From: Streptomyces sp. YIM 130001 | GTDB lineage: Bacteria; Actinomycetota; Actinomycetes; Streptomycetales; Streptomycetaceae | NCBI RefSeq assembly: GCF_003574445.1 | Contig: NZ_KZ984557.1 | Coordinates: 180,647-244,646, forward strand | Length of the DNA stretch: 64,000 nt | Direction: 5' to 3' | In this document: piece by piece, positions 7,047-15,007 of the stretch | How positions within the stretch are numbered: the first letter of the stretch is position 1 | Layout of the letters: each line of letters begins with the position of its first letter | The notes under the pieces: model-generated | Seen by the model: the letters and a program-made list of their open reading frames with translations, nothing else | Databases searched by the model: none | What the model was told of the DNA's origin: nothing | Made by a program: the position numbers and the translations under genes

Positions 7047-8467
7047 GCGACTCCTCCACTCCTGCCTCCACCCCTTCTTCCTGCCCGCACGCCGACGCCA
7101 CCGCGCCCGACGCCACCGCACCCCGCCCCGCCCCGGCCGGCACCCCGGCGGACCCCGCCTCCGGGCCTGCCCCCGGACCCGCCCCCGGCCCTCAACCCGA
7201 TCTGTTCAGCTGGCAGTTCGCGGCCGACCCGTACCCCGCGTACGCCTGGCTGCGGGAGCATGCGCCGGTGCACCGCACCCGGCTGCCGAGCGGGGTCGAG
7301 GCCTGGCTGGTCACCCGGTACGAGGACGCCCGCGTGGCCCTCGCCGACCAGCGCCTGTCCAAGAACGCGGCGCACCACGACGAGCCCGCGCACGCCAAGG
7401 GCAAGACCGGCATCCCCGGTGAGCGCAAGGCCGAGCTGATGACGCATCTGCTCAACATCGACCCGCCGGACCACACCCGCCTGCGCCGCCTGGTGTCGAA
7501 GGCCTTCACGCCACGCCGCGTGGCCCGCTTCGCACCCCGGGTCCAGGAACTGACGGACGAACTGATCGACGGCTTCGCGCAGCGCGGTGACGCGGATCTG
7601 ATCCACGAGTTCGCCTTCCCTCTGCCGATCTACGCGATCTGCGATCTGCTCGGCGTCCCGCGCGAGGACCAGGACGACTTCCGCGACTGGGCGGGCATGA
7701 TGATCCGGCACGGGGGAGGACCGCGCGGCGGAGTGGCTCGTTCTGTGAAGAAGATGCGCACGTATCTCGCCGAGCTGATTCACCGTAAGCGTGCGGAACT
7801 GCCCGAAGTGCCCGACCCCGACGAGGATCTGCTCTCCGGTCTGATCCGGGCCTCCGACCACGGCGAGCATCTGACGGAGAACGAGGCCGCGGCGATGGCC
7901 TTCATCCTCCTCTTCGCCGGCTTCGAGACCACCGTCAACCTGATCGGGAACGGCACTCTCAACCTGCTCCGCCACCCCGGCGAGCGTGAGCTTCTGGCCG
8001 CCGCGATCGAGGCGGACGACACCACCCTTCTCGACACCGGGATCGAGGAACTCCTGCGCCACGACGGGCCGGTGGAGATGGCCACCTGGCGTTTCGCCAC
8101 CGAACCACTCACCGTCGGCGGGCAGCAGATCGCCGCAGGCGACCCGGTTCTCGTGGTGCTCGCGGCGGCTGACCGCGACCCGGAGCGGTTCCGCGATCCG
8201 GACACCTTGGACCTGACGCGAAGTGACAATCAGCACCTCGGTTACGGACACGGCATCCACTACTGCCTCGGCGCACCCCTCGCCAGGCTCGAAGGGCGGA
8301 CCGCTGTCGCGACGTTGCTGCGCCGGCTTCCCGACCTGCGGCTCGCGGTGAATCCGGACGATTTGCGCTGGCGTGGCGGCCTGATCATGCGTGGACTGCG
8401 CACGCTGCCCGTGGAGTTCACGCCCGCGCCCCCGCGTAAACGTTCTGACGCATCGTCAAGAATGTGA
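7043..8467 (+). CDS. Cytochrome P450, CYP107 type
   Basis: 474 residues; ATG 7043 overlaps the mazG stop by 4 bp. After about 50 Pro/Ala-rich residues the P450 fold begins (DPYPAYAWLREHAPVHR). Key motifs: AGFETT in helix I (about residue 291; the usual acidic/alcohol pair is E-T), ExxR as E336-LL-R339, and the heme loop GYGHGIHYCLGAPLAR with Cys408 as the heme ligand. Position 7 before the Cys is Tyr instead of the common Phe. It is a soluble class I enzyme needing ferredoxin and reductase, neither of which is encoded nearby. From position beside mazG and the rpf genes I take it to be the orthologue of S. coelicolor CYP107U1, which, from memory, has been linked to sporulation. Confidence 0.93.
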   Translation: MSDSSTPASTPSSCPHADATAPDATAPRPAPAGTPADPASGPAPGPAPGPQPDLFSWQFAADPYPAYAWLREHAPVHRTRLPSGVEAWLVTRYEDARVALADQRLSKNAAHHDEPAHAKGKTGIPGERKAELMTHLLNIDPPDHTRLRRLVSKAFTPRRVARFAPRVQELTDELIDGFAQRGDADLIHEFAFPLPIYAICDLLGVPREDQDDFRDWAGMMIRHGGGPRGGVARSVKKMRTYLAELIHRKRAELPEVPDPDEDLLSGLIRASDHGEHLTENEAAAMAFILLFAGFETTVNLIGNGTLNLLRHPGERELLAAAIEADDTTLLDTGIEELLRHDGPVEMATWRFATEPLTVGGQQIAAGDPVLVVLAAADRDPERFRDPDTLDLTRSDNQHLGYGHGIHYCLGAPLARLEGRTAVATLLRRLPDLRLAVNPDDLRWRGGLIMRGLRTLPVEFTPAPPRKRSDASSRM

Positions 8468-8587
8468 CTTTCGCGTGATCTCCCCTGAACCGGCTTGTGA
8501 CAAGCGTTCGACTCCCGCTACGTTCACCGTCGACTCACCAGTCACGCGACTCACCCGTCACGTGGATGTCAGGCGAAAGGCAACTGC

Positions 8588-9769
8588 ATGCTCTCCGGGA
8601 ACGGCCGACACCGTCGACCCCGTCAGGCGCCGGCCCTCGTGGTCGCGGCCGGCGTCACCGGCTCGGCCATCGCGATTCCGCTGATCGGCGCCACCGGTGC
8701 GAGTGCCGAGGAGGCCCCGACCTGGGACCGCCTCGCCGCCTGCGAAAGCGGCGGCCTGTGGAGCGCGCACATGAACAACGGCTTCTACGGCGGCCTGCAG
8801 ATGACCCAGGACACCTGGGAGGGCTACGGCGGCCTCGACTACGCACCGCGTGCAGACCTGGCCAGCCGCTCCCAGCAGATCGCCGTCGCGGAGAAGGTAC
8901 TGGCGGACCAGGGACCGACCGCCTGGCCGACCTGCGCGCCGATAGCCGGCCTCGACGGAGCCGATGACGACGCATCGGGCGACACCGGAGCGGACGACTC
9001 CGCGGACCCCGAGGCGAAGCCCTCGGACTCCGCCGACCCGTCGGATTCCACCGAGCCCACCGACGACGCGAGCAAGCCCTCGGGCGAAGCGGGCGAGGAC
9101 GGTGAAGAGGGCGGCGAGAAGGCCCCCACCGGCACCCCGGACACCTCCGAGTCCGCCGACCCCACCGAGTTGCCGTCCGGCGCCCCCGAGTCCGGGGCCG
9201 GCGACGAGCCTTCCGGCGAGACCGGCCCGTCCACCTCGCCCGGAGCCACCGACGGCACCGATGCCACTGAAGGCACAGAAGATGCAGAGGGGTCGGGCAA
9301 GGGCGATTCGGGCAAGAGTCGCGAAGGCACTGAAAAGCCCTCGGGCGAGAAGCCGTCCGACAGCTTCGGTGACGGCTCATGGGTCACAGAACCGGACAAC
9401 TCCGGCGAGAACGGCACCCCTTCGCCCGGCGACACCGAGACCGCCGACCCCTCGCCGTCCGGGTCCGGGGAGTCCGGCGGGTCCGGTAAGGGCCGTCACC
9501 GCGGTGACGAAGCTCATGAGGGTGACAAGGGCGACAAGGGTGGCCGCGGCGGGGGCTCCGGGCGGCACGCCTCGCGCGACGGCGACTCGTCCCGCGACGG
9601 CGACGACGGCGCGTACAAGGTGCGCGCCGGAGACAACCTCTGGGCGATCGCGGACGGGCAGAAGGTGGACGGTGGTTGGGCCGCGATCTACGACCTCAAC
9701 AAGGACGTCGTCGGCTCCGACCCGGATTTGATCCTTCCTGGCCAAAGCCTTGATCTGGGCGAAAAGTAG
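8588..9769 (+). CDS. rpfC: Resuscitation-promoting factor with LysM domain (RpfC-like)
   Basis: 393 residues, secreted. Residues 1-40 are a signal peptide (arginine-rich start, ATGASA cut site). The Rpf lysozyme-like domain spans about 43-118: TWDRLAACESGGLWSAHMN contains the catalytic Glu (CESGG), then GGLQMTQDTWEGYGG. A linker of about 200 residues rich in Ser, Asp, Glu, Gly and Pro follows, then a C-terminal LysM (YKVRAGDNLWAIADGQK to PGQSLDLGEK) that binds peptidoglycan. Rpf enzymes cleave the wall glycan and help spores germinate. ATG 8588 is preceded by GCGAAAGG. A possible promoter, TTGTGA-18 bp-TACGTT, lies in the 120-bp leader. The paralogue rpfA is next downstream. Confidence 0.9.
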   Translation: MLSGNGRHRRPRQAPALVVAAGVTGSAIAIPLIGATGASAEEAPTWDRLAACESGGLWSAHMNNGFYGGLQMTQDTWEGYGGLDYAPRADLASRSQQIAVAEKVLADQGPTAWPTCAPIAGLDGADDDASGDTGADDSADPEAKPSDSADPSDSTEPTDDASKPSGEAGEDGEEGGEKAPTGTPDTSESADPTELPSGAPESGAGDEPSGETGPSTSPGATDGTDATEGTEDAEGSGKGDSGKSREGTEKPSGEKPSDSFGDGSWVTEPDNSGENGTPSPGDTETADPSPSGSGESGGSGKGRHRGDEAHEGDKGDKGGRGGGSGRHASRDGDSSRDGDDGAYKVRAGDNLWAIADGQKVDGGWAAIYDLNKDVVGSDPDLILPGQSLDLGEK

Positions 9770-9806
9770 CGGCAGTTCGCGCTGAATGTCCGAGTTAAAG
9801 TCGCTT

Positions 9807-9838
9807 GGGCTGAAGTGAGAGATGGGTCTCATGAGCCC
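9807..9838 (+). terminator. Terminator of rpfC
   Basis: A two-part stem: GGGCT (9807-9811) with AGCCC (9834-9838), and inside it TGAGA (9816-9820) with TCTCA (9827-9831). It is followed by the T-rich stretch TGATCGTCTTTGTATTT. It separates rpfC from the riboswitch. Confidence 0.7.
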
Positions 9839-9864
9839 TGATCGTCTTTGTATTTCCCCGGATT

Positions 9865-10126
9865 CGGTGCTTAACGTCATCACCGCTCGCCACTGGCGGG
9901 CCCCGATGGCCGTCACGCCGAATCCTGCCGGCGGCCCGAGGGAACAGTCGTCGCGTAAAGCGCCGTAGGCAGGAGCGGGGGACCCAAGGTTTGCGCCGGG
10001 CCCGGCCGTTGAGCATCTGCTCGACGGCGGACCGGCTTGGGGTGAAGTCTCGCGAGAGGGTGGAAACCCTCCCGAGACCGGACAACTCACTTGGTCCGAA
10101 CCCGACAGCTCACCTCGCAGGCGTCG
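9865..10126 (+). ncRNA. Cyclic di-AMP riboswitch (ydaO-yuaA class) in the rpfA leader
   Basis: The leader of rpfA carries the conserved blocks of the ydaO/yuaA RNA in order: GTGCTTAACG near the 5' end (9867), GCCGAATCC (9918), GAGCGGGGGACCCAA (9973-9987), GGGGTGAA (10039-10046), GTGGAAACCC (about 10060), and the 3' signature CCGACAGCTCACCTCGC with AGGCG (10102-10123). CGGTGC (9865-9870) can pair with GCGTCG (10121-10126) as the closing stem. This class binds cyclic di-AMP and usually turns genes off. It is known upstream of rpfA in S. coelicolor. Only 16 nt separate the aptamer end from the rpfA ATG, so no independent terminator hairpin fits there. CTCACC (10109-10114) can pair with GGTGAG (10126-10131), which overlaps the ribosome binding site. 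Confidence 0.93.
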
Positions 10127-10142
10127 GTGAGGGGATCACTTG

Positions 10143-10841
10143 ATGCTGTTCAACTCCAAGGGCAAGCACCGCCGTCCGTCCAAGGCCACCCGCGTCGCCA
10201 CGATCGCCGGCGTCACCGGTGCCGCCGTCGCCGTCCCGCTGATGAGCGCCACCGGCGCCTCGGCCGCCACCACCTCCGAGTGGGACCAGGTCGCGCAGTG
10301 CGAGTCCGGCGGCGACTGGTCGATCAACACCGGCAACGGCTACTCCGGCGGCCTGCAGTTCTCGCCGTCCACGTGGTCCGCGTACGGCGGCACCGCCTAC
10401 GCCGCGTCGGCCGACCAGGCCTCCAAGTCCCAGCAGATCGCGGTCGCCGAGAAGGTCCTCGCCGGCCAGGGCAAGGGTGCCTGGCCGAGCTGCGGCGTCG
10501 GCCTGTCCAGCGCCTCCCCGGACAGCGGTGCGGCCGAGCAGCCGCAGGAGTCCGCTCCGGAGCAGGCCGCCCCGCAGCAGGAGCGCCAGGACGACCAGGC
10601 CGCCAGCCGCTCGCAGGAGCGCGCCGAGCCGAAGCCTGCCGAGAAGACCGTCGAGACCCCGACCGGCAAGAAGGTCGAGAAGGGTGACGGCGAGTACAAG
10701 GTGAAGACCGGCGACACCCTCTCCAAGATCGCCGAGTCGGAGGACGTCGACGGCGGCTGGAAGAAGCTGTTCAAGCTCAACGACGACATCGTCGACGACG
10801 CCGACTACATCTTCCCGGGCCAGCAGCTCCACCTGAGCTGA
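10143..10841 (+). CDS. rpfA: Resuscitation-promoting factor RpfA (secreted, Rpf plus LysM)
   Basis: 232 residues from ATG 10143, with GAGGGG 8 bases upstream; TTG 10140 sits too close to that site. The signal peptide covers about residues 1-40 (TGASA cut site). The Rpf domain is at about 43-115: EWDQVAQCESGGDWSINTG holds the catalytic Glu, then GYSGGLQFSPSTWSAYGG. A Gln/Glu/Ala-rich linker follows, then a LysM module (YKVKTGDTLSKIAESE to FPGQQLHLS). It cleaves peptidoglycan during germination and growth. The organisation is the same as in the upstream paralogue, but the linker is about 120 residues shorter. Expression is expected to fall when cyclic di-AMP is high, through the riboswitch in its leader. 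Confidence 0.95.
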   Translation: MLFNSKGKHRRPSKATRVATIAGVTGAAVAVPLMSATGASAATTSEWDQVAQCESGGDWSINTGNGYSGGLQFSPSTWSAYGGTAYAASADQASKSQQIAVAEKVLAGQGKGAWPSCGVGLSSASPDSGAAEQPQESAPEQAAPQQERQDDQAASRSQERAEPKPAEKTVETPTGKKVEKGDGEYKVKTGDTLSKIAESEDVDGGWKKLFKLNDDIVDDADYIFPGQQLHLS

Positions 10842-10846
10842 TCACT

Positions 10847-10862
10847 GGACCCCGGCGGGTCC
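10847..10862 (+). terminator. Hairpin directly after rpfA
   Basis: GGACCC (10847-10852) pairs with GGGTCC (10857-10862), loop CGGC, 5 bp after the rpfA stop codon. Confidence 0.6.
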
Positions 10863-11375
10863 GGTCCGTACGGGTCTCCGGCGGGCCCCGTCCGAACCGC
10901 ACCCGCCCGCGTCCGCGGTGCCGCCCCCGTGGCGGCGCCGGGACGCAGGCAGCCCGCCCCGTGTGGGCAGCCACCGCTCCATCCCCCCCCCACGGAGCGA
11001 TCCCCCCATGTTTTCCCCGGACTGCCCCGTCCCGGCGCGACTCCCCCGTACGCGCCGGGGCGGGGCACACCCTTGCGCGGACCCCGCCGCAGCGGCCGGG
11101 TCCGCGCTCACCGTCCCGTTACCCGTAGGTAGGGAACGGGTCGCTTTGCCCCGTAACAGTGGCCTTCGACCACCATTTCGTCCCAGCGGACGGGCGGTCG
11201 GCTGGCCGAAGGCCGCGGGCCGGTTAGGCTCATGACCGCGGGGCGTTGATGACTCCGCACCCGCGGGGACACACAGAGCCCCCGCACCGCAGGGGCAACG
11301 AGGCCCCCGCACCCGCAGGGGCCACCGCGCCCCCGCACCCGCACTCTCAGCGTCACATCCCAGAAGGAGATGCTC
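10863..11375 (+). promoter_or_regulatory. Long intergenic region carrying the eno promoter
   Basis: No protein gene is supported in these 510 bases. TTAGGCT at 11224-11230 is a good Streptomyces -10 box; no strong -35 is seen 17-18 bp upstream (CTGGCC). The segment 11100-11150 has two imperfect inverted repeats around CCCGTTACCC, AACGGG and CCCGTAAC. The leader (11255-11345) contains three partial copies of a CCCCCGCACCCGCAGGGG-like unit, each self-complementary (CCCC/GGGG). The eno ribosome site AAGGAG is at 11364-11369. Confidence 0.5.
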
Positions 11376-12656
11376 GTGCCGTCCATCGACGTCGTCGTAG
11401 CCCGGGAAATCCTGGACTCCCGAGGCAACCCCACGGTCGAGGTCGAGGTAGGCCTCGACGACGGCAGCACCGGCCGTGCTGCCGTCCCGTCCGGCGCCTC
11501 GACGGGAGCCTTCGAGGCCGTCGAGCTCCGCGACGGTGACCCGAACCGCTACCAGGGCAAGGGCGTCGAGAAGGCCGTACTGGCCGTCATCGAGCAGATC
11601 GGCCCGGAGCTCGTCGGCTACGACGCCACCGAGCAGCGCCTGATCGACCAGGCGATGTTCGACCTGGACGCCACCGACAACAAGGGCTCGCTCGGCGCCA
11701 ACGCGATCCTCGGCGTCTCGCTCGCCGTCGCGCACGCCGCCTCCGAGGCGTCCGACCTGCCGCTCTTCCGCTACCTCGGCGGCCCGAACGCGCACCTGCT
11801 GCCCGTTCCGATGATGAACATCCTGAACGGCGGCTCGCACGCCGACTCCAACGTGGACATCCAGGAGTTCATGATCGCGCCGATCGGCGCCGAGTCCTTC
11901 TCCGAGGCCCTGCGCTGGGGCGCCGAGGTCTACCACACCCTCAAGAAGGTGCTGAAGGAGAAGGGCCTGTCCACCGGCCTCGGCGACGAGGGCGGCTTCG
12001 CCCCGAACCTGGACTCCAACCGTGCCGCCCTCGACCTCATCATCGAGGCCATCGAGAAGGCCGGTTACACGCCCGGCGAGCAGATCGCGCTCGCCCTGGA
12101 CGTCGCCGCCTCCGAGTTCTACAAGGACGGCAAGTACCAGTTCGAGGGCAAGGAGCGCTCGGCCGCGGAGATGACCGAGTACTACGAGGAGCTCGTCGAC
12201 GCGTACCCGCTCGTCTCCATCGAGGACCCGCTCTTCGAGGACGACTGGGCCGGCTGGAACGTCGTCACCGCGAAGCTCGGCGAGAAGGTCCAGCTGGTGG
12301 GTGACGACCTGTTCGTCACCAACCCGGAGCGCCTCTCCCGCGGCATCGAGGAGAAGTCCGCGAACGCCCTGCTCGTCAAGGTCAACCAGATCGGCTCGCT
12401 CACCGAGACCCTGGACGCCGTCGAGCTGGCCCAGCGCAGCGGCTTCAAGTGCATGATGAGCCACCGCTCCGGCGAGACCGAGGACGTCACCATCGCCGAC
12501 CTCGCCGTCGCCACCAACTGCGGCCAGATCAAGACCGGCGCCCCGGCCCGCTCCGAGCGCGTCGCCAAGTACAACCAGCTGCTGCGCATCGAGGAGATCC
12601 TGGACGACGCCGCGGTGTACGCGGGCCGCAGCGCGTTTCCCCGCTACAAGGGCTGA
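11376..12656 (+). CDS. eno: Enolase (phosphopyruvate hydratase)
   Basis: 426 residues. It converts 2-phosphoglycerate to phosphoenolpyruvate in glycolysis and acts in the cytoplasm and RNA-degradation complexes. Clear family blocks: VVAREILDSRGNPTVEVEV at the N-terminus, VPSGASTG (loop 1), NILNGGSHADSNVDIQEFM, GDEGGFAPNL with the catalytic Glu, SIEDPLFEDDW and GDDLFVTN (magnesium ligands Asp, Glu, Asp), LLVKVNQIGSLTET with the catalytic Lys, and MMSHRSGETED with IKTGAPARSERVAKYNQLLR. GTG 11376 is preferred over ATG 11370: the Shine-Dalgarno sequence AAGGAG ends at 11369, directly against the ATG but 6 bases from the GTG. The length is standard. It is followed by a region of FKG-like repeats and then divIC. 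Confidence 0.97.
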   Translation: MPSIDVVVAREILDSRGNPTVEVEVGLDDGSTGRAAVPSGASTGAFEAVELRDGDPNRYQGKGVEKAVLAVIEQIGPELVGYDATEQRLIDQAMFDLDATDNKGSLGANAILGVSLAVAHAASEASDLPLFRYLGGPNAHLLPVPMMNILNGGSHADSNVDIQEFMIAPIGAESFSEALRWGAEVYHTLKKVLKEKGLSTGLGDEGGFAPNLDSNRAALDLIIEAIEKAGYTPGEQIALALDVAASEFYKDGKYQFEGKERSAAEMTEYYEELVDAYPLVSIEDPLFEDDWAGWNVVTAKLGEKVQLVGDDLFVTNPERLSRGIEEKSANALLVKVNQIGSLTETLDAVELAQRSGFKCMMSHRSGETEDVTIADLAVATNCGQIKTGAPARSERVAKYNQLLRIEEILDDAAVYAGRSAFPRYKG

Positions 12657-12673
12657 CGCCCTGCGCTCGGCGG

Positions 12674-12725
12674 TCCCGCGCTTCAAGGGCCGAGTCGCCT
12701 CAAGGGCCGAGTCCCTTCAAGGGCT
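12674..12725. repeat. Short direct repeats after eno resembling the end of the gene
   Basis: TTCAAGGGC or TCAAGGGCCGAGTC occurs three times (starting near 12681, 12698 and 12716). The first copy, in CCCGCGCTTCAAGGGC, equals the codons for PRFKG, the usual last residues of Streptomyces enolases (here the gene ends PRYKG). It may be a partial duplication of the eno 3' end. Confidence 0.5.
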
Positions 12726-12780
12726 TGGGCCGCTGAGGCGCCCGACCAGGTCAAGCCTCGTCGAGCGTTAGCCAGTCGTA

Positions 12781-12825
12781 CGTACGTCCCCGGCCGCGGT
12801 CCCGTACCGTGTCCGGGGACGTACG
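12781..12825 (+). terminator. Large hairpin between eno and divIC
   Basis: CGTACGTCCCCGG (12781-12793) and CCGGGGACGTACG (12813-12825) form a perfect 13-bp stem. The 19-nt loop can itself close with CGGT/ACCG. It ends 39 bp before the divIC start, so it could be the eno terminator, an attenuator in the divIC leader, or both. Confidence 0.65.
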
Positions 12826-12864
12826 CGCGCGTGGGCGGCGTACGCGGCACAGGGGAGGCGAGCC

Positions 12865-13353
12865 ATGGGAGCGGACAAGAACCGGGACAGGTTCTCCACG
12901 GCCACCAGGATCCGCCTGATCGGCGAGCAGACCGCGGCCCGTGTCTACCGTTCACAGACCCGCCGTCAAGCCCGCCGCTCGCGGCTCACCGGCCGCGCGG
13001 CCCTGCTGGCCCTGGTCCTGTGCTCCCTGATCGTCGCCCTCGCCTACCCGATAAGGGAGTACGTCGGTCAGCGTGCCGACATACAGCAGCAGGAACGGGA
13101 GTTGGCCGAGGCCCGGGCCCAGGCGGAGCGGCTGCGCGACGCCAAGGCCCGCTGGAAGGACCCGGCGTACGTGGAGCGGCAGGCGCGCGAGCGGCTGCAC
13201 ATGGTGCTGCCCGGCGAGACCGGTTACACGGTGCCCGGCACCGGGGCGCCGGCCGCGCTCCGCAGCGACCCGGGGGCAGCGGACCGCGCCTGGGAGTCCA
13301 ACCTCTTCGACGGCCTCGACAAGGCCGACGGCGCGGACCGCACGGAGGACTGA
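12865..13353 (+). CDS. divIC: Septum formation initiator DivIC/FtsB family
   Basis: 162 residues from ATG 12865 with GGGGAGG upstream. It is a bitopic division protein: a basic cytoplasmic N-terminus of about 50 residues (RSQTRRQARRSRL), one membrane helix (AALLALVLCSLIVALAYPI, about residues 51-70), then an extracellular coiled coil (ADIQQQERELAEARAQAERL) followed by the DivIC signature KDPAYVERQARERLHMVLPGE. It works with FtsL and FtsQ/DivIB to support the sporulation and vegetative septa. It is in the conserved actinobacterial order eno-divIC-DUF501-ppx. The acidic C-terminal tail is dispensable in appearance. Confidence 0.92.
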   Translation: MGADKNRDRFSTATRIRLIGEQTAARVYRSQTRRQARRSRLTGRAALLALVLCSLIVALAYPIREYVGQRADIQQQERELAEARAQAERLRDAKARWKDPAYVERQARERLHMVLPGETGYTVPGTGAPAALRSDPGAADRAWESNLFDGLDKADGADRTED

Positions 13354-13442
13354 CAGCCCGTATCCGCCGCGCGCCACCTCGACCCGTACCGAATCAGCAG
13401 GCCGTCACCCCGGCCGGTCATCAACCGAAAGACACGCCAGGC

Positions 13443-13979
13443 ATGGAATCCGCCCCGCCGTCCACCCCGCGCACCGAGCCCACCGACGCCGACGTCGAGG
13501 CGTTCAAGCAGCAGCTCGGGCGGCCGCCGCGCGGGCTGCGTGCCATCGCGCACCGCTGCCCCTGCGGACAGCCCGATGTCGTGGAGACGGCGCCGCGACT
13601 GCCCGACGGCACTCCGTTCCCCACGCTGTACTACCTGACGTGCCCGCGGGCCGCCTCCGCGATCGGCACCCTGGAGGCGAACGGCGTGATGAAGGAGATG
13701 ACCGAGCGCCTGGCCACCGATCCCGAACTCGCCGCCGCCTACCGGGCCGCGCACGAGGACTACATCCGGCGGCGCGACGAGATCGAGGAGCTGACGGGCT
13801 TCCCGAGCGCGGGCGGCATGCCGGACCGCGTGAAGTGCCTCCACGTCCTCGTCGGCCACTCGTTGGCCGCGGGCCCCGGAGTGAACCCGTTGGGCGACGA
13901 GGCCATCGCGATGCTCCCCGAGTGGTGGGCCAAGGGCCCCTGCGTATCCCCCGAACCCACCCCGGCCCCCGGGGCTTGA
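13443..13979 (+). CDS. DUF501 domain protein
   Basis: 178 residues. The DUF501 family, found almost only in actinobacteria between divIC and ppx, has no assigned reaction. The pattern is clear: DVEAFKQQLGRPPRGLRAIA, then HRCPCGQPDVVETAPRLPDG with a CxC pair, TPFPTLYYLTCPRA, and at the C-terminus MPDRVKCLHVLVGHSLAAGPGVN followed by GDEAI. The conserved Cys and His residues (HRCPC, LTCPR, KCLHVLVGH) suggest a metal site, which is inference. ATG 13443 has only a weak ribosome site (CCAGG). It lies 89 bp after divIC and 74 bp before ppx, probably in one transcript. Confidence 0.9.
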   Translation: MESAPPSTPRTEPTDADVEAFKQQLGRPPRGLRAIAHRCPCGQPDVVETAPRLPDGTPFPTLYYLTCPRAASAIGTLEANGVMKEMTERLATDPELAAAYRAAHEDYIRRRDEIEELTGFPSAGGMPDRVKCLHVLVGHSLAAGPGVNPLGDEAIAMLPEWWAKGPCVSPEPTPAPGA

Positions 13980-14053
13980 ACCCGGCCCCGCCCGTCCGGC
14001 AGGACTCTCGGGACGGGGCGGGCTCGGGACAGACAACCAAGGAGTCAGCACTC

Positions 14054-15007
14054 GTGACCCGAGTCGCAGCCATCGACTGCGGAACCAACTCGATCCGCCT
14101 CCTCGTCGCAGACGCGAACCCCGCGACGGGTGAACTCGTCGAACTGGACCGCAGGATGCAGATCGTCCGCCTGGGCCAGGACGTGGACAGGACCGGCCGC
14201 CTCGCCCCGGAGGCGCTGACAAGGACGTTCGCGGCCTGCCGCGAATACGCGGACATCACCGAGAAGCACCGCGCCGAGCGCATCCGCTTCGTCGCCACCT
14301 CCGCCTCCCGCGACGCCGAGAACCGGGACGACTTCGTTCATGGCGTGCGCGACATCCTCGGCGTCGACCCCGAGGTCATCACCGGCGACGAGGAGGCCGA
14401 ACTCTCCTTCGCCGGCGCCACCAAGGAACTCACCGGACGCACCGACCTGCCGCGCCCCTACCTGGTGGTGGACATCGGGGGAGGCTCCACCGAGTTCGTC
14501 GTCGGCGACGACCACGTGCGCGCCGCGCGCTCGGTGGACGTGGGCTGCGTACGCATGACGGAACGTCACCTCACGCGTGACGGCGCCGTCGTCGACCCGC
14601 CGGAGCCCGCGGGGATCGCCGCGATCCGCGCGGACATCGAGGCGGCACTCGACCTGGCCGAGCGCACCGTCCCGCTGCGCGAGGCGCGGACCCTGGTGGG
14701 CCTGGCCGGGTCGGTGACGACCGTCGCCGCGATCGCGCTCGGGCTCGAGGAGTACGACCCGGCCGCGATCCACCACGCACGCGTCCCGTTCGCCCGGGTC
14801 GAGGAGATCGCCGGCCGGCTCGCGCGCTCCACGCACGCCGAGCGGGCCGCTATCGGGGCCATGCATCCCGGCCGGGTCGACGTGATCGCGGCGGGCACCC
14901 TCGTCCTCCTCGCGATCATGGAGCGCACCGGTGCCGCGGAAGTCGTCGTGAGCGAGCACGACATCCTCGACGGGATCGCCTGGAAGGCTGCGGAGCAGCT
15001 CGACTGA
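14054..15007 (+). CDS. ppx: Exopolyphosphatase / Ppx-GppA family phosphatase
   Basis: 317 residues from GTG 14054 with AAGGAG 9 bases upstream. It belongs to the ASKHA fold and is expected to release phosphate from the ends of polyphosphate or hydrolyse pppGpp. Motifs: AAIDCGTNSIRLLVAD (phosphate 1 loop, residues 5-20), RIRFVATSASRDAENRDDF, VITGDEEAELSFAG with the catalytic Glu, LVVDIGGGSTEFV (phosphate 2 loop), and LVGLAGSVTTVAAIALGL near the end of the second half. It is the short actinobacterial type without the C-terminal HD-like domain. Last gene of the eno-divIC-DUF501-ppx set. Confidence 0.92.
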   Translation: MTRVAAIDCGTNSIRLLVADANPATGELVELDRRMQIVRLGQDVDRTGRLAPEALTRTFAACREYADITEKHRAERIRFVATSASRDAENRDDFVHGVRDILGVDPEVITGDEEAELSFAGATKELTGRTDLPRPYLVVDIGGGSTEFVVGDDHVRAARSVDVGCVRMTERHLTRDGAVVDPPEPAGIAAIRADIEAALDLAERTVPLREARTLVGLAGSVTTVAAIALGLEEYDPAAIHHARVPFARVEEIAGRLARSTHAERAAIGAMHPGRVDVIAAGTLVLLAIMERTGAAEVVVSEHDILDGIAWKAAEQLD

